Positions 35,290 to 44,222 of a DNA stretch of 64,000 bases are shown in pieces. Each line of letters begins with the position of its first letter. Position 1 is the stretch's first letter. A model generated the notes under the pieces. That model worked only from the letters and a program-made list of their open reading frames with translations. It ran no database searches and was not told the origin of the DNA. This DNA is from Pseudomonas caricapapayae. GTDB taxonomy: Bacteria > Pseudomonadota > Gammaproteobacteria > Pseudomonadales > Pseudomonadaceae. The stretch covers positions 1 to 64,000 of the forward strand of contig NZ_LJPW01000035.1 in NCBI RefSeq assembly GCF_001400735.1, written 5' to 3'. The translations under genes were made by a program, and so were the position numbers.

Positions 35290-36216
35290 ATGTCCCTGAA
35301 TGATTTCCAGCGCACCAATGCCGTCGGTCCCGATACCTACTTCGCCCTGCCACAGGGTGTGTCACACACCTATGCACCCTTGGACACACCACCCAAGCAA
35401 GTCATCATCGAAAACCTCGCCCTGTCCCGCATTCCGGGCGCCATGCGTAACATGGGCTGGGATACCGCTGCGGCGTTAATGCAACGATGGTTTGATAGCC
35501 CGGGGTGGGAGATGCCGACGGATTGGAAAAAGCCGAGAACTCAGCCTAATCCGATGGACTTGCCTCCGGACCAATGCGATGAAAACATAGTGAAGATGGC
35601 GTGGGCAATGCAGTTTTCGCGTTGTCGAGAAGCTGTTGCAGTTGCAGAGTCCCGAATATCTACGGTTAACGCGATCAATCAACTTAATAGCTTACTAGAA
35701 AAAGCTGGTTGGAAAGGGGGTGGATCGCTAACGTTGGGTTCTACAACAATGACAGCCACCCAATTAGATACCCTCGCTCAAATAAATTTCGCCGAATTTG
35801 GCAGTACATGGGACGTCGTAGACGATATGTACGGAGCATTAGGTTTCGCAACACTTAAGGTAGGCGTTGTGGGAACGGCCTTTAGCAAAAAACACTTTAT
35901 TAGCAGGCAGCCAAAGCACTATTTCAAAATCGAACATTTAGGGTTTTATATTCGCGACCACTATGACTTCAATGGCTTGCAATATCTGGGCACTTGGACA
36001 GAGGATCGCGTACTCACCAAAGCGGAGACTGTCATAGCTCTGACACCTCAAGGAAATCTAATTCTAAGCCTCAAAGATGGACCATTTGCAGCTATAACCA
36101 ATAGCAACTTTCGTGAATATCGAAATAAAACAGGTAAAGGCGGAGATTTTTTTATTTACTCAGATGTATTGTGGAAAAAATTCGATCAGATCATTGAACT
36201 GGGGACATGGACTTGA
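35290..36216 (+). CDS. Uncharacterised protein linked to PAAR (possible DUF6402 family; candidate effector)
   Basis: 308 residues, not recognised with certainty; the layout recalls DUF6402 proteins that follow PAAR genes in Pseudomonas, but this could not be checked. Seen in the chain: no signal peptide or membrane helix, an amino part with M-G-W-D-T-A-A-A-L-M-Q-R-W-F, a central W-D-V-V-D-D-M-Y-G-A-L-G-F-A, and a carboxyl half rich in aromatic and basic residues (H-Y-F-K-I-E-H-L-G-F-Y-I-R-D-H-Y-D-F). The base composition falls along the gene, the second half being markedly AT-rich, as in toxin domains acquired by exchange. It overlaps the next gene by ten bases. Inference: type VI effector whose immunity proteins are the two genes that follow. 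Confidence 0.7.
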   Translation: MSLNDFQRTNAVGPDTYFALPQGVSHTYAPLDTPPKQVIIENLALSRIPGAMRNMGWDTAAALMQRWFDSPGWEMPTDWKKPRTQPNPMDLPPDQCDENIVKMAWAMQFSRCREAVAVAESRISTVNAINQLNSLLEKAGWKGGGSLTLGSTTMTATQLDTLAQINFAEFGSTWDVVDDMYGALGFATLKVGVVGTAFSKKHFISRQPKHYFKIEHLGFYIRDHYDFNGLQYLGTWTEDRVLTKAETVIALTPQGNLILSLKDGPFAAITNSNFREYRNKTGKGGDFFIYSDVLWKKFDQIIELGTWT

Positions 36217-36659
36217 AACCAAGCTCACAAGCAATGAAATTCCTCCTAACCTATTTCATTATCGCAGGAAGCCTATGGGCTGCTTCGGAGTACTGGGAAA
36301 AGGGCTTGGCGGAAAGCCTGAACGAACCTGATATCAGCCCGGGTGGATGCTATCGAGTTGAAACGTTCAAGCCGTTCTGGATTTTGCCCATGATGTTTCA
36401 TAGAAAAGCCAACCCCTATAAAGATCATCCACCGAAGTGGCTTCCTTGGTGGGGCTACCCTGCATTTTTCCGTCTCTACGATCACCGCACTGGCGAATTG
36501 ATCTCGGAAACCGAGATTTATGATCTGGAGTCGGCAGGCGGGCCAATGTCTTGGGGCGGTGGGTCAGGGATGGTCTACGCCGGAATGATCCCCATCGGCC
36601 CGAATGTCTCTGACTGTATGGGGGACCGTCCCACCACACGTGCTACGCCTCAAGAATGA
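36207..36659 (+). CDS. Membrane-anchored protein, tandem paralogue 1 (candidate immunity protein)
   Basis: 150 residues; no family recognised. A single hydrophobic helix lies at residues ~11-27 (F-L-L-T-Y-F-I-I-A-G-S-L-W-A-A), followed by a soluble periplasmic-side domain. It shares with the next product the ordered pattern W-E-K-G-L-A, C-Y-R-[VI]-E, P-x-W-[IL]-L-P, R-L-Y-D-H-R-T, and G-M-I-x-I-G-P-N-x-x-D-C-x-G-D. Start ATG 36207 lies inside the end of the 308-aa gene; ATG 36234 is an alternative that loses nine residues. Ends with ATGA shared with the next gene. Confidence 0.72.
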   Translation: MDLKPSSQAMKFLLTYFIIAGSLWAASEYWEKGLAESLNEPDISPGGCYRVETFKPFWILPMMFHRKANPYKDHPPKWLPWWGYPAFFRLYDHRTGELISETEIYDLESAGGPMSWGGGSGMVYAGMIPIGPNVSDCMGDRPTTRATPQE

Positions 36660-37093
36660 AGCCGCTATCAACGCGCATCATCTTTCTTGCAGCCTACATC
36701 ACCATCGCACTCAGCTTTTGGACCGCTTCGCAATGGTGGGAAAAGGGCTTAGCCACAAAGGAAAATCAAGTCATCATTAGCCCCAACAAATGTTACCGAA
36801 TCGAAAGCTATACGCCAGCATGGCTGCTTCCTACATGGTTACATCCATGGGGAACTCCCGATAAAGTTGAGAAACCTCAGTGGTTTGTTCAATGGATAGC
36901 TCCAGGCTTTGACCGACTATATGACCACCGTACCAACGCTTTTCTGGGAGAAAGCGAAGTGTATGATTTTGGACATACGGGCGGCGGCGGTACTTTCTGG
37001 GGTGACCGACTGCGGCCCGGTGTATACGAAGGAATGATCTATATCGGCCCCAACGCACCCGATTGCATAGGCGATCAACCCGCCGCCCCTTGA
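36656..37093 (+). CDS. Membrane-anchored protein, tandem paralogue 2 (candidate immunity protein)
   Basis: 145 residues, about half identical in its key positions to the product before it, with the same single amino-terminal helix (I-I-F-L-A-A-Y-I-T-I-A-L-S-F-W-T-A) and the same conserved blocks, including the paired cysteines in N-K-C-Y-R-I-E and A-P-D-C-I-G-D. It overlaps the preceding gene by four bases. Tandem duplicated immunity genes behind one effector are common in polymorphic toxin loci; here that role is inference. Last gene before the hrp promoter of the type III effector. Confidence 0.72.
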   Translation: MKPLSTRIIFLAAYITIALSFWTASQWWEKGLATKENQVIISPNKCYRIESYTPAWLLPTWLHPWGTPDKVEKPQWFVQWIAPGFDRLYDHRTNAFLGESEVYDFGHTGGGGTFWGDRLRPGVYEGMIYIGPNAPDCIGDQPAAP

Positions 37094-37142
37094 ATTCCCG
37101 GCAACCCCTAACCCATCGCCGCTTTCATCAAAACAAAAAACC

Positions 37143-37170
37143 GGAACCGAACCCACATTTCGACCACCCA
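37143..37170 (+). promoter_or_regulatory. hrp box (HrpL-dependent promoter)
   Basis: GGAACC at 37143-37148, a 15-base spacer and CCACCCA at 37164-37170, a full match to the P. syringae hrp box GGAACC-N15/16-CCACNNA read by the sigma factor HrpL. It points to the effector gene starting at 37449, leaving a leader of about 270 bases. Confidence 0.93.
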
Positions 37171-37448
37171 TCCAGACAGGTCCGTAAACCTCCATCACAG
37201 CAAGTGAGGCGGTTTCAGGCACCTGCCCCCGGCTGACCCACCAAAGGACACAAACCGCGGTCAGCCACGCACACCTCGCCCAGAGCAAACACGCCTCCCC
37301 GTGTCGCCCTGGCAGTTTGAAGCAGTGCCGCCTGTCACGCGCGATACCTTCAGATACGTTTTACGCACCACCGAATGTGCAGTGTCGATTACTACCACCA
37401 CCTGTATTGATCTGTCGAACTTGCTACCTGAGCCGATGGAGCCCGCTC
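37171..37448 (+). other. Long 5' leader between hrp box and effector gene
   Basis: 278 bp, unusually long for an HrpL-driven gene. An in-frame TTG at 37317 and a second frame from 37301 are open here, but neither has a ribosome site, whereas GGAG at 37438-37441 stands well placed before ATG 37449. The stretch is C-rich and no chaperone gene is recognised in it. Confidence 0.5.
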
Positions 37449-40400
37449 ATGACCTTAAGAATCAATACTCGTTCTGCTACGCCGGTTGTACCTGTGGAAA
37501 CAGGCTCTACATCGCAGCCCACACCACCGCCGGTCACGGCAAGAGCGACTGAGCCTGCCCCCGTCGCCAATCCTGCTGCGCCTAAATCAGCGCCAGGTGT
37601 TCAGCAAGCACACGGGCTGAAGACGCGCATCGCTGGCAAGCTTTCCGAACGTCAGACCAATTTCAGTCTCGGGATTCCCGGCACCGGTCGTACTCTCAAC
37701 CGGCCCTTGCGCAGCGGGATTCCGGAGGAAGGTGAGCAGGTATCGAACGAGGAGAGTCATGATCCGTTGCTCAAGGAAGCGCATGAACTGCAGCGCATGG
37801 TGGAGTCGGCGCTGACCCACCTGAAGGCGGCGCCGACGTCTCTCTGGGAGCGCCCCGCCCCTTCAACGGTAAGGCGTATTACCACCAAGGTTTTTCCGTG
37901 GCTAAAGCCTGCCCCGCTGCGCGAAGTCGCCAGCAATGGCAGCAACGCCAAGACCAGGACCAACTCACAGCAAAGCCCTGAAACCATCGCAGCGGCGGTG
38001 AAAGAGCTGAGCACCCGGCTCGATCACCAGAGCAAGGTGCTCGCCACAGCCACCCACGCACTGGTCGCTGCGCGCGAACATCTTGAATCACTTGAACAGG
38101 CCGCTCCGCCTTCGTCGACCGAACGACTGGAGCACGCCAGGGCTCGCGTTCAACAAGCCGACGCCACCACCCGCCTGGCCAGTCAGCAACTTCGTGAGCT
38201 GATTCAGGGAACGGAGGTGCTGCAATTGGGCGCGCTGAGCGAGGGGCAGGATCAGATTGAACAGAAAGCCGAGTTCTCTCAGCAGTGGCTGGGCGAGTTG
38301 CGCACACGCATGCAGGCGCTGGATGTCCGTTTCGCCGACCGGCACGCTGCCATCGAAATCGAACTGCAACTCAAGGTGGCAGAGACTCGTGAGCTGATTT
38401 CACTCGATCACGACATGACCGCGGCCGAGCACACGGCCGCGCAAGCCAACACGCAGCTTTCTGCGTTGCGCGCCCAGCGACAGGAGACGCCCGAAGGTTC
38501 GGAAGAAGCCGACAGGCTGGACACCGCCATTGGACAGACGCTTGCAACGCGTTCACAGGCCATGCAAACGCATCAGCAACTGGCAAAAAGACTGGTGCGG
38601 GTCGATGCCGATGTTGCGCGCCTAAACGACGAGCTGGGCGAGATTCATCAGCGAATCGCGATCGTCAATGACGAGCGCTTTGCACTCAAGACACTTGATC
38701 AGAAACTGCCCGCATCAGAACAGGTCATCGCGCCTGCAGAGGGCGAGGCCCAAGAACGAATCGACAAAACCGCCCTCAAGAACGTCCGCGAGCAATACCT
38801 TGCCAGCCAGATCAGCGAAGCGCATACCTTCGCAGCAACCGGCGCGGATGCGATTCAAACGGCCCTGCAACGTATTGGCGACCGTCTGCAAGGCACGCCC
38901 CCGCCGACACCGTTGCCTGCCTTCGCGGTTATCGAGGTTGTGACGTCGGCGCTGGCAGAGTTGACGGGTAACGACGCCACACGGGCCAACCGCGTGCTCG
39001 ACTTACTGAACCAGCATCCGCTGGAACATTGGCCACGCGTTGCCGAGGAGATGTCGAAGTCGGTCAGGACCCGTAGCGCCAATAACAACAGCGTGCAGAA
39101 GGACACCCTCGCCCTCTGTCGAAAGCTGGCAAATTTGCCGCGCGGCATGGAGATTCTTCAGGTGCTTTCCAGCGACGGTACTGAGCCGATCGTCGCTGAC
39201 CGGGCCAAACCTTTACGGGTGTTCTGGAATGCCGACGAAGCGCAGCAAAATGAGCCCGACAGCAAGGTCAAAGCCTGGCTGCAAACGGCCAAACAGGTGG
39301 CACGCAGCAAGCTGGATGGAGACGAGAAGTCGTTCGACGATGTCGATCATGCCGCCTACAACGCGGTTCGTAACGGATACTTCAGCAATGCTCCCGGCAC
39401 GCCCTATGCGCAACATGACCAGCGCTTGAAGAAAGCGACGATGGAATGGGTCATGCGCGCCGTTGCGGCCAATAGCCCACAGGAAACAACAGCAACTGCC
39501 CCGGCGAAAAGCACGTTGCCGCGCCGTCTGGTCCCCACGCTGAACAAGACACCGTTCGCCAAATCGACACTGGATCGTGCCTACTCGGTGGGCGAAAGCA
39601 TGGGCCTGCAATCGCCCAGAAAACAGGTTGATCAGGTTATTTCCGCGCGTATCAGCAGGCTGGAAGAGACGCTGAAAAACGCCAAGGGCGCACCGGGACT
39701 GCAACTTGAAATCTCGGCAGCCCACGCCATGCTTGATCACCTGAAATCACTGGAAAAGAAAGGCACTCACCTGTCGCAGGTGACGCTGAAAAAACGCGAT
39801 GGCAAGTCAATGCAAAGCCTGCTGAAGGCACGCATCCACCAGCAGCGGCTGTCGCAGATATGGGATAAGCCGGACGCGAACGGCAAGCGCGCAGTCAACG
39901 TACTGCACAAAGCTCAGCACATAGAGCTGCCGCCGCTGTACCGCGAACTGGCGAACAGCAAGCTGTCGGTTTACGAGGCAATCAATCGTGTTGATGAGCA
40001 CCTGCGCGAAATATTGCCGCCAGCGCTGCAACCTGCTCAGTCTGTCGAAGAGGTGCTCGAACAGGACTTGAGCGCGGCGATAAAGCTGTTGAAATCTCGG
40101 CACCTGAACGCGAAAAGCGACATCGTGACGTTTTTCAAGCCGTTCATTCTTGAAAGTCGCCTGCGCGACCGGCTGCGGCTGGGCGGTGGAGGCACGCTGG
40201 GCGTAGGCTTGCCGTCGCTGCCCTACAGCTTGATATCGCCTATCGTGTCACCGATCTTTTCGGCAGAGAAATCTCGCAGTGACGAAGCGTTTGCCCAGCT
40301 GTTCATGCCGATTCTGGGCATGGAAATGTCCTTCGGCAAAGCACGAACCGAGGCTGCCGAGGCCACCATCGGTGTGGCGGCAGGAAGTGCGGTTGCAGAA

Positions 40401-41531
40401 GGTGTGGGGCTACAGGCTGCGCTCACTGGCCGCGTTACCGCTCAGGAAACTCAAACCAGTTCGACCCTCATGCGCTTTTTTCGCACCCGTCACAAGGACG
40501 ATGAAATGCGCGGCAACATGCTTAACGCTCTGGACAGCATGGTGCGCTGGGACATCATCGACCCGCAAAAGGGCCAGCGTTACGCCGGGCCGCTGGAAGC
40601 CATACTGGCGCGTAACCCGGAGGTCTCTGTCAGCCAGATCGATGCGACGTCAAGCACCCGCAACGTCGCGGCGCGTGTGGCATTGCGCGTCCCGGCGGTA
40701 CGTTTCAAGGATGGCGCCAGTCAAGCCTCTCAAACCCTGACGCCGGAACCCTCGGTGTACGTAGAGGCGGATCGAATCAAGGAAACACGCACGGAAACCG
40801 GCGGATTCATCAGCGTTGTCGGCGCCAAGGGTGACACCGCTCAGCAACGGGCGGGGGTCACCGCCAACCTGAACTTCGCACCGATTGCCAGCTCGGCCAC
40901 GCCAGCAGAAAAAGGTGCCAATCATGGGGTTCAGGGTCAGGGGCTGGGTTTGCAACTGGGCGCGTCCCGGGACCTGGCCTGGGCGCTGGAAAAGAACGAA
41001 ATATCGCCCTTCCTGATTGGCGACAAACAGGACGCCGATCTGGACCGACATTACTCCACGCCGCGCGACATGCAGGCCGAGATCAACGCTAACCGCGATC
41101 TGTGGTTACTGCGTTGTATCGAAACCCTGGAGCCGGATGAGACAGGCAATAAAAACACCCCGGACAATCGCCTGCGTGCAGCCATGCTGCTTGATACCTT
41201 CGAAGCGACGATCAAGCGTCTGGGCAAGGAAAGCAAGTATTGCCAATACAACGTCAACTACTCGATGAAGGGCCGGGCCGGGGCCGAGATAGACGGCTAC
41301 CGCGGCATTCAGGCACTGGCTTTGCAGCGCGGGGACTTGCAGGCTGCAGAAAAGGCCCGGCAGGCTATCGACGATATTTTGCTGACCAAAGAGACCTGGC
41401 GGCCGCTGGTATTGATCGTCCGGGAGCGGGCCCGGGACTCCACCGTTATCGGCTGGCGTAACCTGCTCCGTTGGCAGAAGCTCTCCAATGTCGACGGTCA
41501 ACGCACCGCCGCGCAGTTTCCGCCGCCTTGA
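37449..41531 (+). CDS. hopAS1: Type III effector, HopAS1 family
   Basis: 1360 residues, the size of full-length HopAS1. The first 50 residues are rich in Ser, Thr and Pro with few charges (M-T-L-R-I-N-T-R-S-A-T-P-V-V-P...), as type III secretion signals are. Residues ~100-450 are mostly helical with coiled-coil character (long Glu/Gln/Ala/Leu stretches such as L-E-H-A-R-A-R-V-Q-Q-A-D-A); a Gly-rich hydrophobic segment (G-G-G-G-T-L-G-V-G-L near 915) and an Ala/Gly-rich one near 975 follow. No known catalytic motif is seen. A perfect hrp box stands upstream. HopAS1 is recognised by Arabidopsis and contributes to non-host resistance; some pathovars have truncated copies. This copy has no frameshift or internal stop. 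The neighbour glcB fits the known location, from memory. Confidence 0.85.
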   Translation: MTLRINTRSATPVVPVETGSTSQPTPPPVTARATEPAPVANPAAPKSAPGVQQAHGLKTRIAGKLSERQTNFSLGIPGTGRTLNRPLRSGIPEEGEQVSNEESHDPLLKEAHELQRMVESALTHLKAAPTSLWERPAPSTVRRITTKVFPWLKPAPLREVASNGSNAKTRTNSQQSPETIAAAVKELSTRLDHQSKVLATATHALVAAREHLESLEQAAPPSSTERLEHARARVQQADATTRLASQQLRELIQGTEVLQLGALSEGQDQIEQKAEFSQQWLGELRTRMQALDVRFADRHAAIEIELQLKVAETRELISLDHDMTAAEHTAAQANTQLSALRAQRQETPEGSEEADRLDTAIGQTLATRSQAMQTHQQLAKRLVRVDADVARLNDELGEIHQRIAIVNDERFALKTLDQKLPASEQVIAPAEGEAQERIDKTALKNVREQYLASQISEAHTFAATGADAIQTALQRIGDRLQGTPPPTPLPAFAVIEVVTSALAELTGNDATRANRVLDLLNQHPLEHWPRVAEEMSKSVRTRSANNNSVQKDTLALCRKLANLPRGMEILQVLSSDGTEPIVADRAKPLRVFWNADEAQQNEPDSKVKAWLQTAKQVARSKLDGDEKSFDDVDHAAYNAVRNGYFSNAPGTPYAQHDQRLKKATMEWVMRAVAANSPQETTATAPAKSTLPRRLVPTLNKTPFAKSTLDRAYSVGESMGLQSPRKQVDQVISARISRLEETLKNAKGAPGLQLEISAAHAMLDHLKSLEKKGTHLSQVTLKKRDGKSMQSLLKARIHQQRLSQIWDKPDANGKRAVNVLHKAQHIELPPLYRELANSKLSVYEAINRVDEHLREILPPALQPAQSVEEVLEQDLSAAIKLLKSRHLNAKSDIVTFFKPFILESRLRDRLRLGGGGTLGVGLPSLPYSLISPIVSPIFSAEKSRSDEAFAQLFMPILGMEMSFGKARTEAAEATIGVAAGSAVAEGVGLQAALTGRVTAQETQTSSTLMRFFRTRHKDDEMRGNMLNALDSMVRWDIIDPQKGQRYAGPLEAILARNPEVSVSQIDATSSTRNVAARVALRVPAVRFKDGASQASQTLTPEPSVYVEADRIKETRTETGGFISVVGAKGDTAQQRAGVTANLNFAPIASSATPAEKGANHGVQGQGLGLQLGASRDLAWALEKNEISPFLIGDKQDADLDRHYSTPRDMQAEINANRDLWLLRCIETLEPDETGNKNTPDNRLRAAMLLDTFEATIKRLGKESKYCQYNVNYSMKGRAGAEIDGYRGIQALALQRGDLQAAEKARQAIDDILLTKETWRPLVLIVRERARDSTVIGWRNLLRWQKLSNVDGQRTAAQFPPP

Positions 41532-41537
41532 AACAAG

Positions 41538-41590
41538 GGTCGCTCACCGCTGGTCGGCATGCCAATGCAGGCATTGGCATCCGAGCGACC
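41538..41590 (+). terminator. Compound hairpin downstream of hopAS1
   Basis: Outer arms GGTCGCTC (41538-41545) and GAGCGACC (41583-41590) enclose an inner perfect palindrome ATGCCAAT...ATTGGCAT (41559-41566 and 41573-41580). It starts seven bases after the effector stop and ends before the convergent response-regulator gene. No T-run; probably a two-stem 3' end structure serving both converging genes. Confidence 0.6.
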
Positions 41591-41608
41591 AGGTTGGGCG
41601 GTGGCGCT

Positions 41609-42055
41609 TCAACCAATCCCCAGCTCTCGCTTCACCAGTTTTACCAACTGCTTGGTATTAAGCGGTTTGAGCAGGAAGTCCACCACGTTCAGGTGCATGG
41701 CATCGATGGCGTCGCGCACATTGGCGTCGCCGGACACGATAATGATCGGCAGTTCGGCGCGATCTGATTCGCGGACCTTGCGGATCAGATCCAGCCCGTC
41801 GAAAGGAGCCATTCGCAGGTCGGTAATCAGCAGTCCGATGGACTGACGCGTCTGGATCATTGCGAGTGCGCTGTCACCACCGGGTGCAGTCATGCAGCTG
41901 ATGTCATTGAGGCTGAGAATTTCAGCCAGCAACTCACGCGCGTCGCTGTCGTCATCGACGATCAGGACCCGTTGCGGTGCATCGCGGGCGGGCGTGATCA
42001 TGACCTCATGGAGGGCATCGCGCTCGTCATCGCTCAGAATATCGTGGTCAATCAT
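41609..42055 (-). CDS. Single-domain response regulator
   Basis: 148 residues from ATG 42055; about 28 residues precede a CheY-like receiver domain. The acidic pair V-D-D-D near 33, phosphoacceptor Asp in L-L-I-T-D-L-R-M-A near 77, Ser/Thr in I-V-S-G-D and Lys in F-L-L-K-P-L are all present, so it should be phosphorylatable. There is no output domain. No histidine kinase is adjacent. Convergent with hopAS1 and divergent from the CBS/DUF294 gene. Confidence 0.88.
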   Translation of the reverse strand: MIDHDILSDDERDALHEVMITPARDAPQRVLIVDDDSDARELLAEILSLNDISCMTAPGGDSALAMIQTRQSIGLLITDLRMAPFDGLDLIRKVRESDRAELPIIIVSGDANVRDAIDAMHLNVVDFLLKPLNTKQLVKLVKRELGIG

Positions 42056-42287
42056 TGCAGTCTCATCATTCCCTGAACTAATCCGACCGCAGATACGGGT
42101 CAATCTGCGATGCATTTCGTCGGCATCCTGGCCGGTATTCGCTCGCAGTCCATTGCGCTCGTCAAATCAGTTACACCCTGGCAGGCATGGCCCCGTCACC
42201 TGGTTCATGCGTAAGACTTACGTCCAATGGGCACCTGGCTGCAAGCGGCCGACCATGAGCACCAATAACAAGAACGCGGAACAGGCC

Positions 42288-44222
42288 ATGAGCAAGGCAG
42301 ATGCTTTTACCCAGGCAGGCAAGACAGCCGTGCTACAGAACATACACGGCACCATGCAGTTTCTGCAAAAATTCCCGCCGTTCAACCAGATGGAAAACGC
42401 TCATCTGGCGTACCTTGTCGAGCAATGTCAGCTCCGGTTCTACGCGGCAGATGAAAGCATCATCAAGCCTGGCGATGGCCCGGTGGAGCATTTTTACATC
42501 GTCAAGCAGGGTCGAATCGTCGGTGAACGCCCGCATTCTGCCAAAGGCGGCACAGAAACGACATTTGAAATCACCACCGGCGAGTGTTTTCCGCTGGCCG
42601 CCCTGCTCGGCGAACGTGCCACTCGCACCGAGCATCTGGCTGGCGAAGACACCTTTTGCCTGCAACTCAACAAACAGGCATTCATCAAGTTGTTCGCGCT
42701 CTCCACAACCTTTCGCGATTTTGCCCTGCGCGGTGTCAGCAGCCTGCTGGATCAAGTCAATCAACAGGTCCAGCAACGTGCCGCAGAAACCCTGGGCACG
42801 CAGTATTCCCTGAACACCCGGCTGGGTGAACTGGCCATGCGTCATCCAGTGATGTGCAGTCCTGAAACCCCCATGCGCGACGCGGTGAAACTGATGCATG
42901 AGCAGCAGGTCGGCAGCATCGTGATTGTCGATGAGCGGCAGGCTCCACTGGGGATTTTTACCCTGCGCGACCTGCGTGAGGCGGTTGCCGATGTGAATGC
43001 CGATTTCAGCGCACCGGTCAGGCACACCATGAGCCTGTCGCCCTTCCATCTGAGCCCGGACGCCAGCGCGTTCGACGCAGCCATCGCCATGACCGGACGG
43101 CATATCGCCCACGTGTGCCTGGTCAGAGACGGGCGATTGTGCGGCGTGGTGTCGGAGCGCGATCTGTTTTCCTTGCAGCGGGTCGATCTGGTGCATCTGG
43201 CGCGAACCATCCGCAATGCGCCACGCATCGAAGCGCTCGCAGGCTTGCGGGGCGATATTGTCCAACTGGTCGACCGCATGCTCGCCCACGGTGCCTCTTC
43301 GACACAGATAACGCAGATCATCACCCTGCTCAACGACCACACCGTATGCAGGGTGATCGAGCTGACGCTTGCCGAGAAAGGCGACCCTGGCATTGCATTC
43401 AGCTGGCTGTGCTTTGGCAGTGAAGGCCGTCGCGAACAGACACTGCATACCGATCAGGACAACGGCATCCTGTTTGAAGCCCGCGATGCCGCAGAGGCAG
43501 AGCAGATCCGCACCTTATTGCTGCCGATTGCCGAACGCATCAATCAGAGCCTGGCGCAGTGCGGTTTTACTCTGTGCAAAGGCAACATCATGGCCGGCAA
43601 CCCCGACCTGTGCCTGTCCCGGCTGGAATGGTCACAGCGCTTCGCAGCCTTTATCCGCGAGGCGACCCCGGAAAACCTGCTGGCATCGAGTATTTATTTC
43701 GATCTGCGCGTGGTCTGGGGGGACGAAAGCGGCGGCGAGCAACTGCGCCGCGGCATTCTTGACCAGGTGGCAGACAACAAGCTGTTTCAGCGCATGATGG
43801 CCGAAAATGCGCTGCGCCAGCGTCCACCGGTGGGTCGTTTCAAGGACTTCGTACTGGCCCGCAAAGGCAGTGAAAAAGATACCCTGGACCTCAAGACCGA
43901 AGGCCTGACGCCCTTTGTCGACGGCGCGCGCCTGCTGGCACTGGCCAATGGCGTCGGGGTCAACAACACCCAGGAGCGCCTGCGCCAGCTGGTCGAACGT
44001 GAAGTGATCGACCCGCTGGATGGCGCAGCGTACGAGGAGGCATATCACTTCATTCAGCAGACCCGTATGCAGCAACACCAGCTGCAGAGCCGCCAGAATC
44101 TTCCTTACTCGAACCGCATCGATCCGGACACACTCAACCACCTGGACCGGCGCATTCTGCGCGAATCGTTTCGCCAGGCGCAGCGACTGCAAACCAGCCT
44201 GACTCTGCGTTACCAGCTATGA
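42288..44222 (+). CDS. CNMP-CBS-DUF294 putative nucleotidyltransferase signalling protein
   Basis: 644 residues from ATG 42288; ATG 42255 is an alternative giving 11 more. Domains in order: a cyclic-nucleotide-binding fold (~20-140), a CBS pair (~165-290; M-R-H-P-V-M-C-S-P and V-R-H-T-M-S-L), a DUF294 nucleotidyltransferase-like domain with G-S-E-G-R-R-E-Q-T-L-H-T-D-Q-D-N-G (~390), and a helical DUF294_C tail. The G-S-x10-D-x-D pattern is the metal site of the GlnD-like nucleotidyltransferases. It shares ATGA with the exonuclease gene that follows; this pairing is conserved in many gamma-proteobacteria. Substrate not known. Confidence 0.88.
   Translation: MSKADAFTQAGKTAVLQNIHGTMQFLQKFPPFNQMENAHLAYLVEQCQLRFYAADESIIKPGDGPVEHFYIVKQGRIVGERPHSAKGGTETTFEITTGECFPLAALLGERATRTEHLAGEDTFCLQLNKQAFIKLFALSTTFRDFALRGVSSLLDQVNQQVQQRAAETLGTQYSLNTRLGELAMRHPVMCSPETPMRDAVKLMHEQQVGSIVIVDERQAPLGIFTLRDLREAVADVNADFSAPVRHTMSLSPFHLSPDASAFDAAIAMTGRHIAHVCLVRDGRLCGVVSERDLFSLQRVDLVHLARTIRNAPRIEALAGLRGDIVQLVDRMLAHGASSTQITQIITLLNDHTVCRVIELTLAEKGDPGIAFSWLCFGSEGRREQTLHTDQDNGILFEARDAAEAEQIRTLLLPIAERINQSLAQCGFTLCKGNIMAGNPDLCLSRLEWSQRFAAFIREATPENLLASSIYFDLRVVWGDESGGEQLRRGILDQVADNKLFQRMMAENALRQRPPVGRFKDFVLARKGSEKDTLDLKTEGLTPFVDGARLLALANGVGVNNTQERLRQLVEREVIDPLDGAAYEEAYHFIQQTRMQQHQLQSRQNLPYSNRIDPDTLNHLDRRILRESFRQAQRLQTSLTLRYQL

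Noticed and set aside
35290..36216. 308-aa protein as a phospholipase or known nuclease effector
   Set aside because: No GxSxG, HKD, HNH or other catalytic motif could be found by eye, so no activity is assigned.
36917..37288. 123-codon minus-strand frame opposite the hrp box region
   Set aside because: Overlaps the second tandem paralogue, lacks a ribosome site and shows no conserved pattern.
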